The notes under the pieces: generated by a model
What the model was told of the DNA's origin: nothing
Seen by the model: only the letters and a program-made list of their open reading frames with translations
Databases searched by the model: none
Position numbers and translations under genes: made by a program
Shown here: in pieces, positions 54,443 to 64,000 of the stretch
Position numbering within the stretch: the first letter of the stretch is position 1
How the letters are laid out: every line of letters starts with the position of its first letter
Assembly (NCBI GenBank): GCA_004194705.1
Contig: SADC01000242.1
Location: forward strand, 1-64,000
From: Ditylenchus dipsaci
Taxonomy: Eukaryota > Nematoda > Chromadorea > Rhabditida > Anguinidae
Length of the DNA stretch: 64,000 bases
Reading direction: 5' to 3'

Positions 54443-55170
54443 TAGTCAGCCTTTCTCGTATTAAATCTTATTCACCGTTTGTTATAATTTTACGAATTTA
54501 CTAATTTAGCACCGTAGAATAATTTTTCACTTTTTCGCAATGCATTTCGGTTGTTGTCACATTCGATCCTGCAATAAAACATCTTTCAAGGGATTCTCCA
54601 TTCATTTTATTTGTTTATCCAACAAATATAATCTTCTTTTCCCCGAAAAGGTTCGATCAACTAGTTACGGCTACTTGATAGTGTGCGAAAAGCTCATAAA
54701 GCAGTTTTTGATCATCAAATATTGTCTGTCATCAAGCTTTGGTTCACCCAGCATTCCCTAAACTAAGTTCACGCCCAACATAAATTACCCCACATTAATG
54801 TTGCTAAACCTAAACTTTAGACATTCAGTACCCATAAATCTTCAGCAAGCAGACACCAGTCTCAAACTGGAAAGAAAACAAGCCGCTGGGCTTACAACCG
54901 GAAAGCAGATTAAACATTTTTTCAATCAAGGTCAATCATCCTCTTCTTTCAGCACAACTATGAGCATCCAGCACATCAGAAAAGAATAGTTTGGAACCCG
55001 TGCTGATAACACTTTTAAATGAGCGCAAAGAAATCAGTTTTCATTTTTTGCAGGAGTAGCACTGATATCAGCTGGAGCAGAAGAAAAAGAGCCCTTCTCA
55101 ATTCCCTTTTATTTATCTTTGGTTTATCCAGGATTGAGTTGAGCTTACTTTCATTTTCTTGCGGTTTAGA
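54443..55170. other. Upstream region of the ground-like gene
   Basis: No repeat family is obvious. Short plus-strand frames at 54540-54761 and 54798-54989 lack a recognisable family or clear splice partners. TTGCGGTTTAG directly before the ATG at 55171 could be a cis or trans splice acceptor. No promoter motif can be identified with confidence. Confidence 0.5.
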
Positions 55171-58100
55171 ATGTTGGTGGTGTTCCCTAATTATATTTGT
55201 TTGGTTATTGCCGTAGTTGCCTTGCTGGGAGGCCAATCCCAGGCCTTCTTCTTCGGTGGAGCAGGTGGTGGAGGAAGTGGAAGTTGTGGATGTTCGGCTT
55301 CTCCAGCATGTCCTCCTGTCCAGGCTTGTGCTCCGGTCAGGGTGGGTTTTCGAATGATTGAAGATAATTTCGAATGTTAAAAAAATAGTTAAAAGAGTTG
55401 AGGAAAACATTTTTCTTGCCGTAAAAAGACTTTTTATTGTCGCAAAAAACTTTTTTCTGCCACAAAAAAAACTTTTTTTGCCGTAAAGAACTTTTTTCGT
55501 CTCAAATTTTTTTTTGAAACGAATTTTCACGGCAAAAGTATCATTAGTATTTAAAAAAAATTTTACGATAGAAAGGGCAATATTTTGTTTTTGTCACGGA
55601 TTCACTTTTTGTCGCAAAAATTTTCGCGGGAAATTAAACATCTGTCAAATTTGACTAAAAAAGCGAGTACCGAGAAGAAAAGTTGCAAGTCTGATATTTA
55701 TGACCTACATCTACTTTTCAATTTCACGTCAATTATGCTAATAAAAAAAATTTCATGAAATTGAAGGTGTCCAGGGTGGGTTTTTGGGCACTTGTTCACT
55801 TAGGGGGGGGGGGTCGCATTTTATAAAACACTGTAAATCATCAAGTAATTTGTAATCAAGTAATTTTTTACGACAAAAATATGAAATTTGTTTTCTGACA
55901 ATTTCCTACATAAAAATGTTTTTTTCGAAGAGAAAAAATTTCGACCAAAATTTGACTTTTTGCCTTGGGGGACCAAGGTGAACCAAGTCTTTGGTCAAAT
56001 TTAGGCCAAAATTTTATTATTTCGAAAACCAATTTTTGTACGGCAAATTGTTAGAAAACAGCTTTTTTATCGTTAAAAACATGATAAAATTACTTGGGAC
56101 TCGTTTTAACATGATTTACGAAAAATTTCAAAATTCAAAATAAAAGAAAATATACGTAGCGGCGGAAAAAAAGTATTTGAGCAACAGAAAAAAGTTTTCA
56201 CCTTAAAGAACCACAGCCGTCGCCGACAACGAGAATTTCAAATATTTGCGCGGGACGGTTCTCTTTCGTCTCGCACTGTACTCTTTTGACTGGCTTCGAA
56301 TGACTCGAAAGAGTACAATGAGAGACGAAAGAGAACTGTCTCGCGCGAATTCAAACATTTGAAATTCTCGTTGTCGGCGACGGCTATGGTCCTTTAATCA
56401 AGTGAATAGTTTTCGGGATTGATTTTTATTGTTGGCTGCAACCCACAAAAAAAATTAGGAATTTATCGCTCCGCAAAAGCCTTTGACAATTTTTTTAACA
56501 ATGCTGCAATAACATTTGTATAACAAATCTATGAACCTGTTGAAAAGTAAAGTTTTAAAAGCCCAGCTGATTATTTTGTGAAAAATTAAAAAATTTTCAA
56601 ACTTGAGATGTATACAGCAAATGCTCTAAAGCCATGGCTTGAATTAGAACATACAACTCCCAAAGCAAGTTGTTGCAATGTATTTTTAGGTATGAATAAT
56701 GCAGCATTTTTAGGCGCACGATCACTCAAAATGTAGCTAAGGAACAGGGCTTTTTTTTTGGGTGCCGTGCGGCTGAAAAAGCTAGATTATTCATACCGAA
56801 AAATACAATTCCACAACTTTCATATGGAGTTGTGTGCTCTAATTCAAGCCCATGGGCTTCAATTAGAGCATTTACGGTAATGAAGTCCTACTGAATGGAG
56901 TGCGCCGACCTTGTCATTACTGAAAAAATTTAGCAGTTCATCCACCGTTTTCTAAATTTATTTGCAGCTCCTACGTGTATTCCTCAAGTCGGCTGCTACA
57001 ATTCCGCCTCTTCCTACCAGTCAAGCAGTTATCAACAAAACTATCCTCAACAACAGGTTTTGTTATTATAATGTAAACATTGCTTCAAACTTAAGCCTAC
57101 TGCTTTCTGAAGAAAAAATACGTTTTTAAGTTTAACTTTTGATTTTTCGAGGTGATTTGACTTTGAAGATTTAAGAATACTCGAATCAACTTGTGCATTA
57201 AAAACATTCGAGTACTCTAAAATACTCGCCAGGGAACTTCTTTACAGTCCACCCCCGCCCCGCTTAGTCTTGGTCGAGGTTGATGTGTGGTCACACTCCA
57301 TATTTCAGCTTTTTCATTTATATTGTCAACAGAAGTTAAACAAAATTACTATGAAAGTGCTAAAAGTTAATATAAAAGTCAATCTACAAATGTATAGAGA
57401 ATTTGCATTAGTAAAGTCAATTTCTAAAATGTACAGAATTGACATAAAATCCGCTTTTTGTTAGTTTTGAAATAATTTAAATTGGCGCCTAAACAATTTT
57501 TTGAATTCAAAAAGAGCCACTATGCAATTCCAATTAAGAGTTTGCGCGTATTCGTGTCGCATGTAAGTCAGTGTGCGCTCCTTCTTCCTTTTTTCATTCC
57601 TTCTGTACACCTCTTTCTCTATTTCCAATATATCTTATAGAATTGGCCCGGAATTTTCTGAGTCAAAATCGGCATTCTCAAATATTTTTGTGATTTTTAC
57701 AATCTTTTTGATGAAGTCCACTTGAAGAATTATTTCTTCTAAACTACTCTGATCCGTTCACCCTCCTAACAAATCTTCTTGCTCTACTGGTAGACCCACC
57801 CAGTACTCTTGCATGCGCACTCACTTTCTTGTATAACTAAGATTGTTCCATGTCAAAAAGCAGTTTTTCCGTCTACTTGTGCCAAAACATTGCGCGGCAC
57901 ATTCAAATTTCCGCTGAACCTGCATCGACCGCGACATCGACCATCTCGATGTCAAAACTATAGGAACATCGAATTTTTCGAAAAGGAAATCATGAAAAAA
58001 ACTTAATTTTAAAAAATGGTGATTAATAACTAAACAAGGCCTGGAGAACAAGTTTTTACAAAAACCTTTCGAAAGTGACAAGTCGGACATTGACTATGTC

Positions 58101-61100
58101 GATGTCACATCGACCTCGACCTTGACCGCGACTAAGCAGTGTGACCAAAGCATTACACTTACATTTACACTTACACCTGTGATAGAACATAAAGAAGTGC
58201 CCTCGCCAGCCCTGTTCATATTGAAATTTAGTCATCGTCGTATGTTCAACCTGCTCAACAACAATATTCTTCTTATGCCTCTTCATCTAATTCGTATGCC
58301 TCACCCCCTCATCCCAATACCAACATGTTCAAGCAACTCAGCAACAGCAACATGTGGCTCCGCCTCAACCTATAGCTCAGCCCCAATACCATGTGCAACC
58401 TCCTCAGCAATATGTAGCCCAACCACCAGCGCCCGCACCAACATATGTGGCTGCCCCTCCACAAGCTCCTCTACCGCCTCAAACCTACGTAGCCAATGTT
58501 GCCCAACTACCTCAAGGTCCACCACCGCCAGTAGCTGTCCAAGTGCCCAGTTATGCGCAGGGAGGACAAGCAGCGGCTGGAGAAAGATTGCAAGAAGTCA
58601 TTGAAGATGTTGTAAGAAATTTTAAAGCTATAAACCCCTACCATATTCCCTCTAACAAGGGACCCTCATGGGTGTGATTTCGGCACCATATCGCGGGAAC
58701 TTTGAAAATGAAAATTGTTGTGGAGCATCCGTGAATTCCTAGCAAAATCGCGCCCTGGACACAATATTACCACAAAAGGTGGTATAACAGTTAAATCAAA
58801 TTATGAATTACCGTTAATTTGGGCATCGTGAATTTTGGCGAAATTTCTTATTAAACTTTTGTTACCAAATTTTTATTTCTAACTTGTATGCATTTAGTGC
58901 TCGGAAAAACCTCTAGAATCTCCCAAAGATTTCATACTCAAAATCTAAAACTTACTTAAATATATTTTTGGGTGCTCACCAAAACTGAAAAGGCGAAATG
59001 CGCAGAGTTCGTAGGGAGTAGAAAACGCAATAAGCAGCGATGCAAAATATTTAATGTCGGCTAAAATATATTTTTTTTAAGTTAAGGGATGACTTAATAC
59101 CGAAGGGTGAGCTATTAGAGAAAATAATCCGTGGCCCGATTGTTACATGGGACTATACAGGTACTTTGGAATGTGCTCTACAAGATAGGCGAAAGAAAAT
59201 CGAAACATCAATCAGAGAGCAACGAGCTATAGCCAATTCAAGTTGAGAGGTCTCGAAAATAAGATGTTTCATAAGTTAGGCCATAAATCTTCTTTTTTTA
59301 AAGTCATCTAAGAAAAAAGCAATTATTGAAAAGTTGCATTTTCCAAAATGCAACGTTATACCATAAATGGGCTGCTTTTGCCTTCTAGATGTCCGATAGC
59401 TTAAGTTTGACTTCAAATTCGTATTCATAGATAAATTTTGCATCAGAAAGTGCATTTGTCTTTGAATGTAAAAAACATTAACGACAACAAGAATTTCAAA
59501 TGTTTGAATTCGCGCGAGACACTTCTCTTTCGTCTCGCACTGTACTCTTTTTACTTGCTTCGAATGACTCAAAAGGTACGTTCACATAAAAGTGTCGACC
59601 CAAGCGTTCTTTTAACGCGGAAAGAGCTGTACTTTTTTTTCTTGACCAAAACTTTTTTCTGTTGGTATCATTTTGTAGCTAAGATTCAGGACTTCAAAAT
59701 GAGGTATTGACAAGCCATATCTGAAATGAAAAATTGGGGTGAAAATGCTTAGGTCCGCACTCAGGTCGACACTCGGGTCGACACTCACAGAGTGTGGGCT
59801 GAGTGTCGACCTGAATGCGGACCTAAGCATTTTTACCCCAATTTTTCATTTCAGAAGTGGCTTGTCAATACCTCATTTTGAAGCCCTGAATCTTAGCTAC
59901 AAAATGATACCAACAGAAAAAAAGTTTTGGTCAAGAAAAAAAAGTACAGCTCTTCCCGCGTTAAAAACACCCCAAATCTCACACTCAGGTCGACACTCAT
60001 TGTGAACGTGCCTAAAGAGTACAATGAAAGACGAAAGAGAACTGTCCGCGCGAATTCAAATATTTGAAATTCTGGCGCTACTTGCATATACCCCTCCGCC
60101 CAAATCAACTTTTTTTAAAATGTTCTCAAACACCCTTTATCGACTCAAAATCACCTCAGGAGTTCAAAAAAGACATTATTTTTGAGTTCTGGTCGATAAA
60201 AATTGAGTTTCTGGACCACCAAAAAGTACCCGTTTTGACCATTTTCGAAGGGATTTAAGGCTGTATTAGGGTGGAAATAGACTAAAAAGGGGCCAATTTT
60301 GAACGAAAGGGAAGATGTTAAACATAGTTTTGTTGACTGGGTCCTACCGCATAAATAAACTCTGGTATGCATACATTTTTATGCATCCAGAGTCACTTTC
60401 GAGTGATTTGCGTCTAAGGTATGTGGGTGTGCGCATCTCAACTCCAAGCCCCAAGCCCCAAGCCCCCTGCGTCCCCGAAGGGGGCGCAGGGGGCTTGGTT
60501 GGTTAGAGATGCGCGCACTCACTTACCTTAGACATAATTCCGAGCAAGACTTCTGATCAAAAATGCATTTAGATACTATTTTTGCCCAGCTCCAGTGACC
60601 AAAACATGATAAAACAGGTAAAAAGTCGAAATTCAAAAGTGCCAAAAACTCAATTTTTTATTGACCAGAACTCAAAAATAATGTCTTTTTTGAACTCCTG
60701 AGGCGATTCTGAGTCGATTTAGGGTGTTTTAAACACTTTTAAAAAAAGTTTATTTGGTTGGGGGGGGGGGTATATGCAAGTAGCGTCGAAATTCTCGTTG
60801 TCGGCGACGGCTATGGTCCTCTAAAGTGTGAAAGAGAGGTCACCAAATAATATCAAAAAAAAGTTCAAAAACATTTTGACTGGAAACTTTTTTTCACTAG
60901 GCAAATCAGGAATTCTGGCACCGGATTTGTGTTCAACGTGGTCAATTTGCATAAAAAATGCTCTTAAAATTAAAAAATACTGTCAAATTTTAAATTTTGC
61001 TCAGAAAAAAAATATTCAAATTAACGAAAAATTCGGGATTTGAATATTTTTGTCCTGAGCGTAATTTAAATATGAGAGTGATTTTTTAATTTTAAAGGCG

Positions 61101-62867
61101 CATGCTCACCTGTTTCACAATTTGTCCCGGGAATTCAAATTTTTTTCGCCTAATCATTCAATCTCCATATGGTTATTTTAACTTGATTTCTAATAAAACA
61201 AGTCCTAGAACTTAATTTTAGGTAGGGTTTTGTTAGAAACCAAGTTGGAAAATCCGTACAGAAGTCCAATGATTCGGGAGAATTTTTTGAATTGGCGGGG
61301 ACAAGTTTTGCCTTAGGCTAGCATGCCCCTTTAAGAGCAGTTTTATATGCAAATTGACCACGTCGAACACGAATCCGGTGTCAGAATCATAGATTCACCT
61401 AGTGCAAAAAAGTTTTTAGTCAAAATGATTTTTGAACCAGTTTTTTATATTATTTGGAGACCTCTTTTTCACACTACAATGGTCCTTTACATTTAAAAAT
61501 TAAAGCACTTTATGATTCAAAATTGATCAGAAAATCCGGATTTAAAGTCAAATTTGAGCTATTGGGCATCTAAAAGACGAAAGCAGTCCATTTATGGTAT
61601 AAAGCTGGATTTTAAAAATATGCAAGTTTTCAATATAATTGCTTTTGTATTCCGTAATTTTCAATCTACATGAAGGCAATCAATCAGTAAGTGACCACAA
61701 AAAAGAAGATTTATGGCCTAACTTATGAAATATCTTATTTTCGAGACCTCTCAACTTGAATTGGCTATAGCTCGTTGCTCTCTGATTGATGTTTCGATTT
61801 TCTGTCGTTTATCGTGTAGAGCACGTGTAGAGCAAAATACCTGCCTAGTTACATGTAACAATCGGGCCACGGAGGGATATAGAAAAGGAATCAGTAGAGC
61901 TTGTGGTAGTTAAAAAATGTAATACACAACTGCGAAATCTTTTACTCCATATCGAGATATACACCTCACACTTAAGGGGGGATAAGAGAGAAGGGCAAGA
62001 TTAGAGAAAATACGATAGTTTCAATCGAAAATAATACAATCGAGTTTCGATATAAGAGGTAATTAATTTTAGTCAGACATGGATATAGTGACAAGATAGA
62101 AAGTTGAATCCCACTTGGGGTCTGTTTTTTGCTAAACCCTAATATTTACGTTTATGCCAGTTCTAAGTTTGATCTTCTAAATAGTATTTCTGGTCTAAAA
62201 AATTGCGATACTTTGATTTTGCCAATCTAATTCAAATAGTTAGTAAACTACCAAAATTCGATAGGCTATAACTGCTTGGGTTTGCTAAAAAAACTGAAAA
62301 ATGCCAAATTTTAGTGGACACACAAAATTTTGGTGAGCACTCAAAAATCTCGAGATCGACCTGAAAACTTTCTGTAGAAAAATTAACTCACCCAGTGAGC
62401 TATTAGAGAAAAGACGGTAATGCCCAAAAATCTGAAGATCGACCCAAATTTTTTTTTACTTTCAAAGTGTTGATAAATTCAATTCCGGAGGCCGAACTAA
62501 ATAAAATACGATAATTTTGCAATTTGCGGTCAATTATTCACCCTATCTTGCTTAGGATTCCCTACAGTCGACAACAACGGCCAGTGAAGCTGAGCTGAAC
62601 AACAGTAAGGCGACATTAAATGAGTCTCTCAGCAGTGATAACCTCAGCGACCCCATAGCCATCAGTCTGTTAAAGTTGACAAACGACACAGAGTGCAACA
62701 GTGAAGAGCTTCGCAAAATTATCCTTGAGGCAAGTGATCATTGAATAGCTGACTGTAATAGAGCATATGTTGCAGAATATGGACGAAGATCTCAACTCAT
62801 CCAAACGAGTCATCCAATTGGCTGCAGAAGCCAAGTTTGGCGGCAGATTTGATGTGATTTGTTCGAG
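55171..62867 (+). CDS. Secreted ground-like domain protein, 3' end not found
   Basis: Exons: 55171-55345, 56968-57056, 58232-58611, 62556-62729, 62776-62867 (open, phase 2). The protein starts MLVVFPNYICLVIAVVALLG, a signal peptide ending near QSQA, then GAGGGGSGSCGCSASPAC and CAPVRVAPTCIPQVGCYN, the Cys/Pro motif usual before a ground-like domain. Next is a long Q/P/Y-rich linker (QQYVAQPPAPAPTYVAAPPQ). The ground-like domain follows: TECNSEELRKIILE, SKRVIQLAAEAKFG, RFDVICSR. The last cysteine-containing exon is not visible before 64000. A frame break near 58303-58315 is fixed by one extra C. The intron 62730-62775 is GC-AG (GCAAGT). Ground-like proteins are nematode-specific and hedgehog-related. 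Confidence 0.87.
56217..56393. mobile_element. TTAA-target foldback MITE, 177 bp
   Basis: TTAA flanks are at 56213-56216 and 56394-56397. The ends are AGAACCACAGCCGTCGCCG / CGGCGACGGCTATGGTCCT, and the arms include TTCTCTTTCGTCTCGCACTG. It is the cleanest reference copy for the disrupted element at 59480-60825. Confidence 0.9.
56621..56872. mobile_element. Foldback element
   Basis: The arms ATGCTCTAAAGCCATGG and GCTTGAATTAGAACATACAA are mirrored at 56825-56872. Inner ATTCATACC-type pairs flank TTTTAGG. Confidence 0.78.
57480..58231. other. Second ground-like intron, no feature
   Basis: Apart from CATCGACC-type short inverted repeats near 57920-57960 and 58085-58135, nothing recognisable. 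Small frames on both strands are not supported. Confidence 0.55.
59577..60015. mobile_element. Inserted foldback, 439 bp
   Basis: The ends GTACGTTCACATAAAAGTGT and inverse CACTCATTGTGAACGTGCC enclose long arms (TTTGTAGCTAAGATTCAGG, CCGCACTCAGGTCGACACTC). The short AAAG on either side may be the target duplication. Confidence 0.82.
60064..60788. mobile_element. Inserted element, 725 bp, with GC-rich hairpin
   Basis: The ends GGCGCTACTTGCATATACCC and inverse GGGTATATGCAAGTAGCGTC flank it. The arms include GAACTCCTGAGGCGATT-type sequence. The centre holds a CCCCCTGCGTCCCCGAAGGG hairpin and GTGGGTGTGCGCATCTCAAC. Full-length reference for the relatives at 10012, 17760 and 18905. Confidence 0.87.
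60826..61490. mobile_element. Foldback split by a TTAA MITE
   Basis: The arms GTGAAAGAGAGGTC-ACCAAATAATAT and ATTTGCATAAAAAATGCTCT are mirrored at 61335-61490. The TTAA MITE 61096-61330 (TTAA both sides; AGGCGCATGC / GCATGCCCCT ends) is nested within. Confidence 0.82.
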
Positions 62868-64000
62868 GTTGGCTTGTTTTTTTATTCAAGATTTTTAAAG
62901 AGTGCGTTTGCTTAATGCGTTTGATTGAATTTGCTTAATTTCATATGGCTAAAAAAAATTCTGGTGCAATCTTAAAATTAGGTTTTCATAGATCAACGTA
63001 TCTTGAATCCCAAAATTATTTGCTATGTTATGTTGCTGTGGTTTTACATGTAAATTCTGTGTATAACTGAAGGTCTAGATGCTCGCGGGCTAAAACCACA
63101 GCCATCAAAGAACCAAATCGTGTTTGTGAAATTATTCATTAAATGCCGTATTTCCACTAACAGAACAACCCCATAAATTCAAAAAAAAACGAGTTTGTGG
63201 CATTGTGTTTTTGACCGATCTTTCAAATACCATTCTTGGACAAATCACTCCTATTTTATAGCTTACAGTCAGACGTCGACATAACGACACCCTCGACATG
63301 ACGACTTCCTCGATATAAAGACACCCAAAAATTGACAAATTTTATGAGCTATGACTAAAATTTAGTCAAATGAATCCTAGATATAGCGACACCCTTAGGC
63401 GGTCCCTTGGGATGTCGTTATATCGAGGTCTGACTGTATCTCACTGGCTACAAAATGAATGGGAACTTGTCTCAGATCATCTTTTCAAAGTAAAAGTAAA
63501 ACGATTTTGAATCAAGGGGGCTCTATTAGAGGAAGTGCGGTGAAGTTACGAATTTAAAAAAAGCGACTGCAAACAAACATTAAAATTTGAATCGCGTGAG
63601 GAAAAAATTTCTAATCGTTCGAAATCAGGCAAATAAAAAGCCTCCCCCTGTATTCACAGAATAAAATTTAGTAGTTTATGAAATTTTTAAAATTGGTTTT
63701 TCTAAAAAATGTTTGGTAATGTCCTATTTAAACTTTTACTGCAGAATTCAGGCCGGAATCTCAGCTTTTTAGTGAGGTATTAAGTGACTTAATATGGTTT
63801 GCAAAGCAAGAAGAAAAAGCCAGCTGAAAAGTTTTCAAATTTGAAAACAAATTACTTAATCCAAAGGCTTTTTAATAGAGATGAAGATTTGCGTTTACCC
63901 AATACCAATATTTTTCGGCCCTCTTCAGACCCAATACCAATATTTCAAAATTGTGGACTCTTATCTTTCCAATGCCAATATTTTTTTAAAAGTCCATTTG
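62868..64000. other. 3' intronic/flanking region with nested MITEs
   Basis: 63146-63540 is a MITE with CCGTATTTCCACTAACA / TATTAGAGGAAGTGCGG ends. Inside it, 63266-63436 is a pogo-like MITE (CAGTCAGACGTCGACATAAC, TA on both sides). The final 100 bases repeat CCCAATACCAATATTT-type units. No further ground-like exon is visible. Confidence 0.7.
63266..63436. mobile_element. pogo-like MITE, 171 bp
   Basis: The ends are CAGTCAGACGTCGACATAAC and inverse GTTATATCGAGGTCTGACTG, with TA at 63264-63265 and 63437-63438. Nested inside a CCGTATTTCC-type MITE. Confidence 0.88.

Larger units (their letters stand above)
55346..56967. other. First intron of the ground-like gene
   Basis: Contains the GGCAAAAAAAGT-type repeat (55415-55520), a TTAA MITE (56217-56393) and a foldback (56621-56872). 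Nothing coding seen. Confidence 0.7.
59480..60825. mobile_element. TTAA-type MITE broken by two insertions
   Basis: Its pieces (about 59480-59576, 60016-60063, 60789-60825) line up with the intact copy at 56217-56393: CTTCTCTTTCGTCTCGCACT, GAGTACAATGAAAGACGAAA, TCGTTGTCGGCGACGGCTAT. The insertions are 59577-60015 and 60064-60788. Confidence 0.85.
59129..61875. mobile_element. Outer foldback of a multi-level nested insertion
   Basis: The arms 59129-59440 and 61510-61875 are inverse copies (CCGTGGCCCGATTGTTACAT, CGAAACATCAATCAGAGAGC, TTTCATAAGTTAGGCCATAA). Everything between them is other elements. It lies in the 3.9-kb ground-like intron. Confidence 0.87.

Noticed and set aside
55015..55530. 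171-codon minus-strand frame
   Set aside because: It is antisense to the first exon of the ground-like gene plus a low-complexity repeat.

Overview
The window looks like repeat-choked nuclear DNA from a nematode. The evidence is an AT-rich base composition, introns mostly 45-55 bases long with TTTCAG/TTTTAG acceptors, a ground-like (grl) gene of a nematode-specific family, a MATH-BTB (BATH) gene, and an extreme density of foldback elements. Species and clade cannot be fixed from the sequence alone. There are no bacterial features, CRISPR arrays, rRNA genes or convincing intact tRNA genes.

Layout. 1-4.7 kb holds a 46-bp higher-order satellite, other tandem arrays and nested small elements. 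4955-25381 (minus strand) is an M13 (neprilysin-like) metallopeptidase gene that I could assemble into 18 exons and about 827 codons. Its large introns contain a 2.8-kb TA-flanked inverted-repeat element carrying an unrecognised plus-strand gene (6327-9127), a 2.3-kb element encoding a MULE-type transposase tail plus a Ulp1 cysteine protease (20874-23207), and many foldback MITEs. 25.4-36.9 kb is intergenic, with MITEs, tandem arrays and a broken hAT transposase (32594-33577). 36957-39590 is a nearly complete hAT transposon with matching ends and a perfect 8-bp target duplication, inserted into a SINE. 39.6-43.6 kb is repeats, including a 0.64-kb tandem duplication. 43717-47834 (plus) is a MATH/Q-rich/BTB gene. 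47.9-55.1 kb is repeats, dominated by an inverted duplication with arms of about 1.37 kb. 55171-62867 and probably beyond (plus) is a secreted ground-like protein gene, whose 3.9-kb last-mapped intron holds a deeply nested stack of MITEs.

How the genes relate. The three host genes look independent: a membrane-bound extracellular peptidase, a probable cullin-3 adaptor, and a secreted cuticle/signalling-type protein. The rest is a mobile-element community (pogo-like TA MITEs, TTAA-target MITEs, hAT, MULE-like, SINE and unclassified foldbacks) repeatedly inserting into each other.

A striking cross-cutting signal is that the only obstacles to open reading in the M13, BATH and grl genes, and probably in the hAT sequences, are isolated one-base deficits. 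Each lies at a homopolymer and is repaired by one extra base of that run. This suggests homopolymer undercalling in the assembly rather than pseudogenes.
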